Shown piece by piece: positions 1-12,180 of a stretch of DNA of 64,000 bases. Origin of the DNA: Triangularia verruculosa. Its lineage: Eukaryota > Ascomycota > Sordariomycetes > Sordariales > Podosporaceae. The stretch covers positions 21,087 through 85,086 of the forward strand of contig MU864015.1 in assembly GCA_033296885.1 (NCBI GenBank). Direction: 5' to 3'. The translations under genes and the position numbers were made by a program. Position 1 is the stretch's first letter. Every line of letters begins with the position of its first letter. The notes under the pieces were generated by a model. The model was not told where the DNA came from. It saw nothing but the letters and a program-made list of their open reading frames with translations, and did no database searches.

Positions 1-717
1 AGTAACGAGAAGATTCGGTGGGTAATATAATATAAGAGAGGTTACGAGTAACGTAAGCGGAATAAAGAATTAGTATTTTAAAAGGATAACGTAGAATTCT
101 CGTCGTAAGGTTAAGACGGGTTAACGTCGGTAAGCGTTTAGATTTACTTACGTAGTTAAATATCGCAGTAATAGAGAAAAATAAAGAGGAGGACTTATAA
201 TAGATAAGGTTAGTTATTAATAAAAGGTTTTAAATAGGGTCGCCGAAACGTCGACTTAGGAGGGGGGGCATCGTGTTACGAATATAATGTAGACACCCGA
301 AAGGAATAATTAATAGGAAAGAGGAGGTATAGTAGCTAATTAGAGGAAAGGAAGATAGACCAATAAGAGGTGGATTATCTGGGATATAAAGGAATTATAA
401 GTAATTCCTGGGAATCACTTATAATCCTTAGAAGTCAGTTATAATCCGGGAAGAAATAGAATAATCCAGGTCTTAACATTAAGTCTATATATACGGAGGA
501 ACTAAATAGCTTGTAGATAGTTCCGCAGTATGCAATCACAGCTTGTATTCACGGTATCTTGTGTTTACATTGAGACATCTTGTTGTGCACTGTTTAGCTG
601 CACCGAACCAATTGTCAGAAGTAGCCTTCAACCGAGTATCCCTTTCAGAGGTTCTGTACAGGGGTTCGTCACAAGAAGACCGGCACCAGCACCCCGGAAG
701 AGGCGGTTCGCCCGCTC
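1..717. other. RIP-degraded left flank; no gene seen
   Basis: Bases 1-480 are AT-rich and almost free of CA/TG dinucleotides, as expected after RIP. From about 500 the composition becomes normal and CpA reappears. No supported gene starts here. A TAG at 622-624 closes the frame that continues into the ankyrin-like pseudogene, so that gene's true start, or an upstream exon, lies unseen in 500-717. Confidence 0.6.
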
Positions 718-2736
718 GTGGCCAGCCTGAGCATCAGCGGCGCGACGAACCCGCCCGCCCCCCACGTCCCATCCCCGACTCATCGCTCGACGGCCGAGGA
801 TGGCGGGCTGCGTGAAGCCTGCCGCACCGGTTGCATCGCCGCCATTGACGCGGCGCTGCGCCTCGGCACGTCTATTAGTACCGTGCCCGTTGCCTCGGTT
901 GTGCCCAAGCGCAAGCCCATTACTATCGTCGGAGGGAGCACTAGCAGCGGAAGCAACAGGGAGGACGGAAAGGCGTCGACGGTCAAGGCCCTCACGCTCC
1001 AACTCGCTACTAAGGGCCGTCAGGTCGATACATTCTCGCACCTACTTTCCATCGGCGCGCACCTGGACGAGCCCGGCACGTCGGTCGCCTCGATCCGGTC
1101 CCTAATCCGGCTCGTCACCCGGGGACCGGACGGCCCCGCCCTGCTGCGTCTATTCTTCGGAGCCAATCTTGCCCACTAGCTCGACCAGGAGATACGCAAT
1201 GAGGCCCTCCTCGGCCTAATACAAGGATATAACCCCCCGCTACGCTCGTCGTCACCGGTCCCGGCGTTTAATAAGCGTATTAAGTTCGCTCGCGCGCTGC
1301 TCGACGACTTCGGAGCGAGCCCAGATTTCTTCCGCGGCCCCGCACACCGCCCTTATACATCGACCCTCTCCGCTGCCGTACTTACACTCTCGCCCGACCT
1401 CATCCGCCTCCTACTCGATCACAGCGCCTGCCCTAACAGACCGCCAGACCTGCAGCGGCAGCCCGTATCCGAACGGCCGTTCTATATCCCCCTCTGCGCC
1501 TTAGCACACACCTTGGCACATGCCTTGGCACACGCCTTAGCATACGCCTTAGCCGGGTCGCTGCTGGACCCGCCCGCCTAAGCCGCCCTCCGGCAGATTG
1601 CTGATATACTACTAGATCGTAGCGCCGATACCAGCGTCTACGTGCCGTATCTCGGAGCGTTACATTAGTTTATATCCTTCGCAAATCCGCTAGTCGTTTT
1701 CCTAAACGTAATCGACTGTTAGGACGACGACGGCGGCGGCCTATAGGCTCTCGATATACTCCGGTTCCTATTAAACCGCGGTATAAGCCCCGACCGCCTA
1801 TTAATATACGCTTCCTAGGAGGGATAGCGCCCGGACTTACCCCATTAAGGGCTGGTATCTAAAGGGCCGGTCCGTCGTAACCCCGTTACGGACCTGCTAG
1901 ATAAGTAGGGATTAGCTAAACTCGCCTCGCCGGCCTTTACGTCAGCGCTCGAGATACTTATAACTTATTACCCTAGAAATAGGGGCGGAATCGAGCGTAT
2001 AATCGAGGTCCTCGTTAAATACGACTATTATAGACCGTTACCTACCTCTTCGTCGTTATCGTTATCGTCCGCCGCGGATAATACTACAATTATCATCCCA
2101 CAAACGTAAGATAATATAATCCTCGACGCCTAGAGGCGCATCATATCCTCGACCGTACACCTACTTAACCCGTTCGAACTAGGCGAATTCTTCTACGCCT
2201 ACGCCTTTATTAAGGCAAGTTACCCGCGGTTTAGGCCGCAAGGGCACCTAGGGTATTACGGGGCCGGGGCGCATAAGATTAGCGACTTTACTATAATGAC
2301 GGTTATCGCGCTGCTCGCCGCGGGCGCCGATGTAAACTACCGCCACCGCCGGTCTAAAACAGAACCTTAGCGAAATGATACTAGGTACATAGAAGTCAGC
2401 CCCATAGCGCTACACTTAATCTACCGCTAGCTGGCCGGCCACCCGCCCAGGGCGCCGCATAACCCGCCGCCCAGCTAGTAAAGAGATTGCGGCGGCTTCC
2501 GGTATACGCCCGACTACGCAAGGTTCATACGGTTTTTAGTAGAGGAGTACGGTGCCGACTCCTGCGTTAGGTTCCAGGGCCGGACCCCGGCCGAGATCCT
2601 CGTACAACTGCGGCGGCCCGAGCTCGATACCGAGGAGATTATAGATAGGAGGTAGGGGAGGGAGATAAAGGTAGTTACCTCGGCAAGAAGGGAGTTAATA
2701 ACGTTCCTTAAAAGTACCGCTACAAAGACGGCTTAA
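718..2736 (+). pseudogene. RIP-inactivated ankyrin-repeat-like gene
   Basis: One uninterrupted reading register runs 672 codons from 718 to a TAA at 2734-2736. I count about 16 in-frame stops, all TAG or TAA. Ankyrin-like signatures persist: a LLLDHSA-PN element near 1410, LLNRGISPD near 1780, and LLAAGADVNYR near 2310-2345. The end carries a YGADSC...GRTPAEIL motif. The first 154 codons (718-1179) are stop-free and GC-rich; damage begins at 1177. A short LAH(A/T) repeat occurs near 1500-1550. The start is uncertain (718 is GTG; the frame is open back to 625). It probably encoded an ankyrin-repeat protein of the kind common in fungal subtelomeres. Substrate and partners are unknown. Confidence 0.75.
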
Positions 2737-5090
2737 TGTTTATTAATTATATAATATATAATAGTACGTTAATTATTAGTATTATTCTTTAAATAAATAT
2801 CCGGCCCTTTGCCTCTTAATTATAATTTATATAGAGAATTTAATTTCCTTTTAGCCTTATATTAACTTTAATTTTATTATCCCCTAAAAGGTTTTCTAAA
2901 CTTAATTACTATATAATATTATATAGCCTCTTATAAAAAGCCCCGAGGAAATATTAATTAATTAATTAATTTCGGCCCCTAACTTTAATCTACTTTAATA
3001 CGACATAGTACCATTCTAATACTATATAATATAAATCCCTTACCTATAAGTTCGACGAAATTTCCAAACTACAATTCCTTCCCCCCGGACTCGGCAACGT
3101 AGGCCGAAGTTTAATATTAAGATCGTTAATTTATTACTATATTATATAATAGTATAAGTAGTAGGTTAATATTATAAGCGGTGCGATTCCGGTTCGATAA
3201 TTTTTTTTCTCGTAGCTTAGGCTTTTTCTCGGGCTTATTAATTCTCTACTATAGGGCTATAAGGTTCCCCTCTACTATAGCGTTTCTTTTATCTTTAGGC
3301 CGGCTTAGTTTACGCGGCTATACCCGTTATATGATTATATACCGTATTAACTCCTGCAGTTTTATTCGACGTCCGAGCTATTAATAAATTATATATTATC
3401 GTCGTTTTAATTTAAGAGGGGTCGGGTATTATTACTTAATTAACTTTAAAATAAAATAAAGAGAGGGAAATAATTATAATTAGGGTTATCTTAGGTCGGT
3501 AAGGTCCTTTTATTACCTAGAGAAGTTACAGAAGAAATATTAAAGGGAAGTGGTAATTTTATAAAGTAATTATAACGTTATAAAAAAATTAAACCTACTA
3601 ATAGCTATAAAAGTCGATAAATTTATAGGGAAATATTTTAACGCTATTTACGGTATAGGCGTAAAGATATTATAGTGATATATAGCGATATAAGGATTTA
3701 TTAAAACGGGTAGCGGTAGTGTAACCTATAGTACAGCGGTTAATAGTATAATAGCCGCTAATATAAACCCAATTATAATCGAAATAATTTAAAAATAATA
3801 CTTTAATTAAATATAAAATTCCCGATTCCCGTAGTAGGACAATGCGCCACCTACATTCTGGATTTACGGATTATTATCCGCCGGCCTAAATTATTACAGC
3901 TAAATACGTAAATATAATTACAATAATTACCTTATAAACCCTCCTCCCATTTTTTTTAAAAATCGGGTATTAATATACGACGCTATATTTATCGAAACGA
4001 ATATACTAAAATAATCCTAATCCCCGATTTAATTTATCCTCCTATATCTTTAATAATAATATTACCCTAAGGAATCTATCTTAGAGAGAATATACTGCCT
4101 TTAAGAGGTAATAAAAGATATTTATATTCCTATAAAAAAGCGGAAACTATAACGAAAAAACGAAAACGAAAGCCGAGATTATAAATTCTACGCTAAAATC
4201 TAAAGCGGTAACTTTATATTAAGAATAAGATACTCGAGATTATTCCTAACCTTATCTAATATAACGTAATTACTATTTTCGCCTAGTATTTTAAGAGGGC
4301 CGTTAACAGCTAAGTATCGATCTTTACGCAAACTACGATACCTAATAATATAGGAAGCTTAAATCCCCACGTTATTAACGCCTTTAAGTTTCTAAATATA
4401 ATTAGGACTAGTAATAATAGGATACTATCTAGACTCGCCTATATTAAGTTAATAGACGTATTCGAGTTACTTAAATAGATCGTCGCTACTAAACGGTAAA
4501 ACGGATAGCTTTTAGCTTAAAAGTCCGGCTACCGTAATGCTTCTATCGCTGTCGATATATATATCGAAGTTTAAGAACAAGCCGGTACCTTAAAAGATAA
4601 GGTAAAGTAACGTAATCGAGTCGCCCGGCGCTAGAGAATACTCGTAGGACCCTCGCTAATCTTTATTATTATATACTTAGAAGCGGCGGAGGGGCTCGCA
4701 TATATATTATTCTTCGTTATAATTATAATATTATATTAACTATTTTAAAGTAATAGATCGTCGATAAAACTTATTAAACCGGAGTTAGAACTACTTACCT
4801 CCGTTATTATATAAAGCGTATTTACTAGGATTGTTAAAGCCTCTTAGTATTTTACGAAAATCGCGGAGTATATAATTAAGTTATATCGGGCTATTAATAT
4901 GGACGTCCTTTAATAAATTAGGTAAAAACTTTTTAATAGATAAAAATATAATTAAGAAGGTACGCCGCTTTTAGCTAATATTTTATTATGGAATTTAAGG
5001 TTAGATAGGGCTAGCCGGATACTTAGCTTAATAAGAGTTAGCCCAGTATAGGTATATAGACTTTATAAAGATATAACTAAGACCTTAGAT
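2737..5090. repeat. RIP-saturated repeat remnants, unidentified
   Basis: Very AT-rich sequence with TpA excess and few CA/TG dinucleotides, typical of repeatedly RIPped transposon DNA. Around 3960-4600 a degenerate plus-strand reading register with many TAA/TAG stops hints at a former coding region, but I recognise no domain. No intact gene is present. Confidence 0.55.
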
Positions 5091-5414
5091 CGGTGGATTA
5101 GATAGACCTAAATAATAGACCTAGATTTTAATAAACTTGGACTTTAATAGACCTAGACTTTAGGGTTTAGTGGACCTAGACTTGGTGGACCTGGGCTTCG
5201 GTAGACTTAAGCTTCGGTGGACTTAGGTCTATAGACGTAGACATAGATTATAGACTTCGGTAGATATAGATTTCGGTGGATATAGACTTTAGTGGATATG
5301 GATTTCGGTAGATATGGACTTCGGTGGATATAGACTTCGGTAGATATAGACTTTAATAGCCTTAGACTTCGGTGGGCATGGACTTCGGTGGACTTAGGCT
5401 TCGGTTTATACCTT
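5091..5414 (+). repeat. 16-bp minisatellite, partly RIPped
   Basis: Tandem units of 16 bp of the form TGGACTTCGGTGGATA occur with strict spacing over at least 5251-5400 (for example unit starts at 5283, 5299, 5315). Less regular units extend back to about 5091. Units differ mainly by TGG/TAG and CTT/TTT changes, that is, RIP-type transitions. Confidence 0.75.
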
Positions 5415-5926
5415 AGGCCGTACCGCTACCCTCACTTTTCTTAGCGCCTCTAAAACCCTGTAAAATAGGCTATACTTATATGGCTATCCTGGTTCCTAGT
5501 ATTAGTATCTAATCTAATAAAAGTAATATTATCGCTCTACGTTTAAGAACGTTATATTTAACCTTCTTAAAGCTAAAAATAGCCGAGTAGCCGGGTACCC
5601 GCTATGTTTTAAATTCCGACTAATACAGTTATTATAGGTTAAGAAAGGAACGATAGGCGGCCCCGTTTTTCTTACGCTAAACTAAATAGTAATATACTAG
5701 ACGCGTCCAAAGCTCGTTAACTATACTTCAGAGGCGCCCGATTAACTAAAAGCCCTTAGGTATTAAGAGTTAACAAAGTTAAGGGGACCGGCCTAATTAC
5801 TCCTATACTCTTAGCGACTAACAGCTACATTCTACTACGGAATTACAATATACCCGCGTCCGTACTCTCCAGTACAATAATTACTAGTCGGTAGACGAAG
5901 GAAACGAAAGGCCCCCACCGCCCTCG

Positions 5927-6430
5927 CAGTTCTACTTCGCTAAATTCGAGTACTTTACGCTTAATAATACGGTATTATTTAACGACAAGTTCGCCCGCCT
6001 CGCTTAGTCCCAGTAATAGGTTCCTAGTTCTTAAGAATATACCCGACAGCGTATTATTGTAATATAGGAGGAACTTTAATTCCACTACTTCTTACAGCCG
6101 TAATAGCTTAACGACGTCGACAAAGAAAAGCTTAGCGAAAAAAAGATAACGCTTTAGGGCTACCAAACCTTATATTATAAGGTCGGTATTAATCTAAGCG
6201 ATTCGATCGTAGAGTATAAAAGGAACTTAAAAAATACGCTAATTAATATTATCGACCTTATCAATATACTATAGATAGATAAATAAATCGAGGTATAGGA
6301 CAATTTTAAAGAGTCCTATATCTATACCCTCTAAGACGAAAAGAGGATTAATCGCGAAGAGACGAAGAAACCTCTAAGATACCTTACTTCGTTCTTATAG
6401 CATCTATTAAAGCCGCGGTTACGTAGAAAG
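5927..6430 (+). pseudogene. RIPped fragment of a fungal repeat-associated protein family
   Basis: From 5927 a single register reads FYFAKFEYF, then LFNDKFARLA, GYQTLYYKVGI and IINIIDLINIL, interrupted only by TAG/TAA. The pattern resembles a widespread, uncharacterised Pezizomycotina family with an N-terminal F-x-x-Y-P-x-F-x-Y signature, a central GW/GY core and a VNLVDLVD-like end, often scattered through RIPped regions. The assignment is by memory of the pattern, so it is tentative. Both ends are lost. Confidence 0.4.
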
Positions 6431-7580
6431 GGCAGGAAACGGAGCGGTCTTAGGGGGTTAAGGGTAATATCGGGCTACATTACAAAGCGTCGGGCTTAGA
6501 TATTAATTTACATTTACTCTATAGCCTACTATAGATCTATATAGGGCGGGGTTCGTCCGTTAGAGGGCTATACGGATAATAAATATTCTATAGTAAGGGT
6601 ATATATTCCGATATGCTATTAGATCCGCTACGGAATTGCCTAGGTTTTATTTATACCTATATTTAAACTTACCCTGGGGGAAGTTTAGTCATTAAAAGAA
6701 TTACGGGATAATTAAAAACCCTGGGATAACGATAACAATATTGCGGCTATTTAAGGTATAAAAAATGATTAGTATTAGTATAACGACCTAAAGAGAGTTG
6801 TATTTACAATCTAATAAGCGGAGCTTTTTAGATCTCTCCCTAAAAAGTCAATACTCGGGTACTAAATTCCTACCTATCCCTCGCCTATCCCTCCTCTGCC
6901 GCCTCAAAAGTATATATCGAAGCCTACTAAATGATACGGGCCTGGACTTCGACCGGGCTAGGAGCCTAAGGCTTTACCTCAAGCCGTAGAGGGCCCCGGG
7001 CAAGCTCCGCATTAACTTCGGCTTAGTTCCGGCTAAGCCCTAGCAGAGCCCCCCGGTAGGGTTACGACTGGATATACAGTACTACATTCAGAGGACTTCC
7101 TACAATAATTCTCTTTTCTTCCTTAACTATATTTAAGAAAACGCTAAGCGTATTCCGTAGCTTCCTTAAGGAGAAAGCCTTTCCCCGTACTCTAGAGATG
7201 CCGCTATATACCGCTAAGAATCGCAGAGTCGCATAAAGTAGAGTCATCGTTACGATAGCTTTAACCCTTACGGGCGCAGGCTTTTCTAGGTAGTATCCGA
7301 CGCTAAACTTCTGTATAATAAAAGTTGATAATGGACTGGATGAGCGAGAGACGGAGTTCTGTTACCAAGTCTACCGGCCAAGTGTTAGTAGGCATTAAAG
7401 CGAGTAGTTCGATACTAGCTGCTTACGTCAGGCGGTCCAGGGTAGTCGCCCAAACGTAACCGGGATAGGGCGACTCAGGGCAAACGTGAGTGGGCCGTCC
7501 TTATCACTAAAAAAGGTTAATCCGGTACATAAGAAGCTGAAGATAAAGCCAGTAACTTCCTCTATAACGGTGCTGTCTGA
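6431..7580. other. RIP-degraded spacer, no gene
   Basis: AT-rich to mixed sequence. Short open frames at 6798-6989 (+) and 7062-7247 (-) lack recognisable motifs and look like chance. From about 7300 the sequence regains CpA and GC content. Confidence 0.5.
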
Positions 7581-7581
7581 T

Positions 7582-7700
7582 AGTACCGCCCGACTAATTG
7601 TACCGCCCGTCTAGTTGTACCGCCCGACTAGTTATGCCGCCCGACTAGTTGTACCGCCCGACTGATTGTGCCGCCCGACTGATTATGCCGTCTAGGCGTA
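7582..7700 (+). repeat. 17-bp tandem repeat, 7 units
   Basis: Seven consecutive 17-bp units of TGTACCGCCCGACTAGT type start at 7582, 7599, 7616, 7633, 7650, 7667 and 7684. Variation is mainly GTA/GTG/ATG in the first bases and TAGT/TGAT/TAAT at the end. The last unit is degenerate. Confidence 0.85.
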
Positions 7701-8166
7701 CGAAGAATTCGCGTGATCCTCCTTAAGACTCGACATCTCGGGGTGCGGTTGCGATCAGTGGGGCGGTATTGCGGACCGGGCGGGGGCGCGGCGGCGGAGT
7801 GGGCCCCGAGAATGACGGAGCGGTGGGAGTACAACTGCCGAAGTCGAGCCGATCACCGCTAATTCCGCCACGCCCTGGCCATCATCTACGACAAAAACGC
7901 ACCGTATCTATTTGCATGAAAGTCACTATGGAAACTCGTTACGGGTAAGCTCCGTAAACGCCTGGGTTTTCATTGAGTATTCGCTTAACCGTAGGTCGGA
8001 GTGTAAGCTCAGTGGGTCCTAGAGTTGATTAATCAGCACGCCAGTGACCTCCCTCACTAGTCGGCCGACGGATATTGTCGCAGCCTCCACTATGCGTCGA
8101 GGCGTCCTGAGAAGAAGCAAAGTCCATTGCACGCTAGTCTGTGAAATAATGTCAACTAAAATACAG

Positions 8167-10699
8167 TTAGGCCCGTAATCTAACGCCGTGGATCCTCTCT
8201 ACGTGGTTCTTGAAGTGGTTTAAGTGCTTGAACTCCAGCTCCTCCTCCCTGCACTTAGGGTGGTTGCACAACATGCGGTTCGCGCCCTTCAGCTGTTTTG
8301 CGTACTCCCTATCGAAATGGTCATACATCACGGCAGGCCGACAGTACTTGAAGGTTCTTTCCTCGTATGACAGCCTCTTATCCCCAATGCACTGCGGGCA
8401 CTGCGTCCTCTCCATTAGTAGGGGAAATGGGTCGGGTCTGGGAGATTCCTCCTTCACGACGACCTCGGCCGGCGGTCTTCGCCGAACGGCGTCTCGCTTC
8501 TTGGTTTCCCTCTTGTCGCATAGCGCGACCATAAGCTCGGCGGCCCGGATACGGAGTCCGGGGAGCTGTGCGGGGGTTAGATCCTCCGGCTGCTTGTAGA
8601 GGATCTCGGCTAGCTGTGCCCGCTCGGGAATTTAAAGATCGATGGCCGGTTCGACATACTCGTCTTCCTCCTCCTCGTCTTCCTACTCCCCGCGCGCCTA
8701 TCTCTCGATCAATCTCTCGATCTCCCAGGTCGGACGGTTATAGAAGTAGTCGTCGCGATACTCCTTAACAATCTTCTTCACACGCTGCGCTTTCTTGTTC
8801 CTAATAAGCTAGGTAAGATCCCGGATCTTCTGCTCGTTATCCTAGCCTCGGATGCGGTATCGGCCGCCCTTAAGCCTCTCCCTCCGCTGCTCTAGCTCGA
8901 CGATTTCAGGGTCAGGCGTCATGTCCTGCCAGACTTCGTCAGGGACAATATCCCGGCCTGCACGCGGGTCGCGCATAACGCTAATATAGGTAAGCATCTC
9001 GAGAAGCGCATTTTCGTGCGGCTCATGGAGAACCGCATTCTGAAGATGGAATTTCACCTTAGGGTTGATATATGCGCTATTGAACGTGGCCCACTTTGGA
9101 TCGTGACGCAGCATCTAGTCGCGGACAGTATTAGGCGCGTTCCCTGGATGTAGAGTCAGTAAGGCCGTTCGCCGGCGCATGAAAACGACATACTATTTGC
9201 TTTATTGGCTGCCCCACGGCGGAAATCTTTTAGCTATATAGGCTTCTCCTGCCCAGCATCCAGTGACTGCTGCGCCATATCATCTCGTAGCCTGGGATAC
9301 TGCATAGCCTCGTGCTCGGAGATCTCGGAGCCGTTGAACCGGCGGAACACAGGTCGCTTGAGCCACTCCTTCTTCCACCGTAGCGGCGTACATTGGACCG
9401 GGCCGGTGTTCTTTATGCCAAACACGCTCGCTACGCTGGTAAGATTTCGGGTGTCGAAAGCGCGGTCGTGCACTGCAATGCTAACGATGATGGTGATGAG
9501 ACAGAATATCGGCCTGCGAGCTAGCGTAAAGTGAAAGATAGTCCTGTAAAACGTCAGCTAAAGAATACGCAAAGTGTATGTAGACCAATACGTACGGTTT
9601 TGGCTTGTTGTCAGCGCCTTTATGGTGGATAAACTTCACTGCTATCGTAAGCACATCATCGCCCGTCACCGGGTGACGGACAACCATCAATAATATATCC
9701 TTGTAGTAGAGTGCCTTGGGTCGTCCGCGGCCCATTGTCTCATTAGCGAGCATCGCTTTAACCACTTTATCCGGCAATTTGTCCTTGGCACTATCTTTCC
9801 GTGCTCCAACCTGCGCAGCGACATAATCGTTATCGAATGTGGCCGGCTCGAGGCGCATCACCGTGTCCCGGTCGCGAGGACAGATGGCTTTAGGGCCGTA
9901 GATCTCTTCCCAAGAGCCATCTTTTGGTTTCTTTTTTTCGTTGTCCACGATCTCGGCAGGTCGGCATCCGGTACACATGAGGAAAAGGTAGCATCCCGAC
10001 AGGTTTATACGATGCCGCTCTCCAGGAAAAATGGTCGTGTCGTAAGCGATATTGAACGTCAGGAGAACTAGCAGATCTTTCCAATCGGCCACTTACTTGT
10101 CGAGTACATTAGATGCTCGAAGGCCGTGTTTGGATATCAGCTCGGCATCGTACCACTATAAAGGTGTCAGTACGCTGGCGGTATAGAAATATACAGGTTT
10201 GCCCTAACCTTTTAAACCTCCTTAGTATTATTGCAATCGATGTACTGGCCGACCACCCGAGCGTATAGTTGCTTGTACTGACGGAAATACTCCCACGATG
10301 TACCCCACGAAGAGATCTTATATTTCTCGCATAGGTGGTCGAGGAAGTCCATCGCGGTCGTTCGGTCTACTTATTAGATCACCTCTTTCCACGGCCCTAA
10401 TCCCATAACAACGCAATATCTCCCTTACATTTAGCGACCTTCCCGACAATAAGATGGGAAAAGAAGACCTACCTTTTCCACTTTCGTTGTATGCCAGTGA
10501 TATTAACTTAAGTGCAATCGGCGTCCGCGGGTTTGAGAAAGCGTATCTGTCGCAATCTTTCGCGCTGCGCTGTATGCTGCTCGGCCGTAAAAGGGACCTT
10601 CCGCCGCTCGGCGTCTCGCCGCTAGGACTCTCGCTCGGTAAAGTATTTAATAAAGTTAGTATTGTAGCGGGCTCCTCCGCTAGGGCGGACGGGTGCCAT
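8167..10699 (-). pseudogene. DUF3435 (FluG-domain) tyrosine recombinase-like, RIP-inactivated
   Basis: A five-exon gene can be rebuilt: 10699-10473, 10419-10209, 10155-9596, 9543-9194 and 9143-8167. All phases agree and the sum is 775 codons. The four introns are 50-53 bp; for example 9595-9544 starts GTACGT and ends CTGAC...TACAG, and 9193-9144 starts GTATGT. In-frame stops number about 13, all TAA/TAG. Landmarks: N-terminal RQIRFLKPA; SSWGTSWEYFRQYKQLY; NIAYDTTIFPGERHR; TGCRPAEIV (box I arginine); RRGAAN (box II); RHDP...AYIN (tyrosine); DPEIVELE; and a C-terminal CPQC...CNHPKC...H-x-x-x-x-H zinc-finger-like end. This is the DUF3435 family, related to tyrosine recombinases of fungal Crypton-like and Starship elements. 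The catalytic boxes remain readable, so death was by RIP rather than by erosion. The last acceptor of intron 1 (10420) is the least certain join. Confidence 0.85.
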
Positions 10700-11933
10700 A
10701 CCGTTGACTTAGGGGGCGCCGTTGGAGAGGGAAGAATAGGATTTCGAAGAGCGGGAAAGAGGGGGTGAATCGGGTGTGTGACTTCGATAGGAAGAGTCGG
10801 CGACTCGAGAAAACCGGCGAGGATAAGGGAGCTATTTTAAGCTGCCTACTGTAGGAGCTAAAAACGGCTTCCCGAGGGCCAAGAACCTGGATTTTGGGTG
10901 TTGGAAATAGAGTTAGGAGTTATTCTTAGCAACTGCGCCGTTTAGTGCCGCGTACTGCAGCGCGTGGTGGGAACAAGTGGGGCTGTGGGAGCTAAGGCTG
11001 CGACAGGTCCATGTACAGGGTACTTCATTGGGACCCTGTGCCGCGGCGCCCCTCACTGTCGAGGCCGTCGAAAACGGCGACACGCGCCAGCCAAATTCGG
11101 CGGCCAGAACAGCGCTTTCTCGACTTAAGCTGTAATAATATTACCTTATCTAAATTTATATAAGATGATAAAATACTACCCCCTTTATCAAAAGGATATA
11201 TTCCTATACTATTAATATACTAACCTCCCGTTACTATAACCCCCTCATAAAAAGGTATATTATAATAGTCTTAAATCTAATATAATATATAATATAATAA
11301 AAGTATTAATAATTATTGTAAATATATTACCGTTAAATATATAAATACTACTAATATATTCAAAACCCGCTAAGCTTATAAATATTCTATTTAAATTATA
11401 TCCCCGGATTTATTTAATAATAAAGGTTTAATATAATATAATACCGCCGCTTTATATTAGCGTTTTTAAAGTCGCCTATTTAATATTAATATGTTAAAAT
11501 AGGTCCCTGTGAGGCCTAATTTACAGTGGACTGGCAGCTGTAATACTACGTGGTTATAGGTGTGAAGGATTGGAGGATTCGGCTAAGTCCTTGCCCGAAG
11601 AGCTTACCCGTCACTAAGCACTTACCCGGCACCTGTGCCCGGGCTCCACTCAGCACTACAGGCCACTTCAAAAGCTTGCATCGGGCCAACCAGTGAGCCA
11701 AAATAGCTATAGTTTTATAATTAGGCTTATAACGCCCAGTTATACTACTGGTTAACAGGGCCAAGCCTTAGGCTTATGTTGACCCGCACTTTGCAAAAAG
11801 GGGGGCGGTTTAGGTAAAGATTTGTATAGGCGTAAGTCGCCATTTCAGCAACTCTCACCAAACTCGGGGTCCGGCAAGCCGTACTCTGGCTCATCTGCCC
11901 GCCCTGGCGTGCAAGGCTCTGCAAGGCACTCGG
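10700..11933. other. Spacer with an AT-rich RIP patch, no gene
   Basis: 10700-11130 is GC-balanced without a supported gene. 11130-11530 is an AT-rich RIP-type patch. 11540-11930 is normal composition. If the DUF3435 gene headed a mobile element, its outer end would lie in this stretch, but I see no clear terminal repeat. Confidence 0.5.
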
Positions 11934-11951
11934 TTAGGGTTAGGGTTAGGG
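11934..11951 (+). repeat. Interstitial telomeric repeat (TTAGGG)3
   Basis: Three perfect TTAGGG units, preceded by GG. On the plus strand this is the orientation of a right-hand chromosome end, yet 52 kb of sequence follows. It marks an internal telomere scar, a telomere-like promoter element or a captured telomere repeat. Confidence 0.9.
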
Positions 11952-11957
11952 TATAAA

Positions 11958-12180
11958 CAACTTGATAGATTTAAAGATAAGAAAAGGCTTTAAAAGATAG
12001 CTGTCAAACGCTTCACGGCAGGGATAAAGCTGTGAAAGATAGTTGGAAAGCATTAAGAAGCAACTAGATACATTTAAAGATAATAAAAGGCTTTAAAAAT
12101 AGTCGAAACGCGTCAAGAAGCAGTTAAAATATATTTACAATAGTAAAGGGCCTCAGAAGATAGTTGATAGACCTTCAACA
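11958..12180 (+). repeat. Degenerate subtelomere-like repeat, 3 copies
   Basis: A motif reading CAACTTGATAGATTTAAAGA, followed by an AAAAGGCTTTAAAA element, occurs at 11958. A close copy lies at 12061 and a more diverged one at 12121. Intervening parts share GAAAGCATTAAGAAG/CGCGTCAAGAAG-type ends. The copies abut the TTAGGG tract. Beyond them, 12181-12893 holds no supported gene. Confidence 0.55.

Noticed and set aside
10454..10768. 104-codon plus-strand frame (MGKEDLPFPLS...)
   Set aside because: It is antisense to the first exon of the DUF3435 pseudogene, whose minus-strand reading has the family motifs.
11934..11951. True chromosome end
   Set aside because: Only three units, with tens of kilobases of gene-bearing sequence on the distal side.
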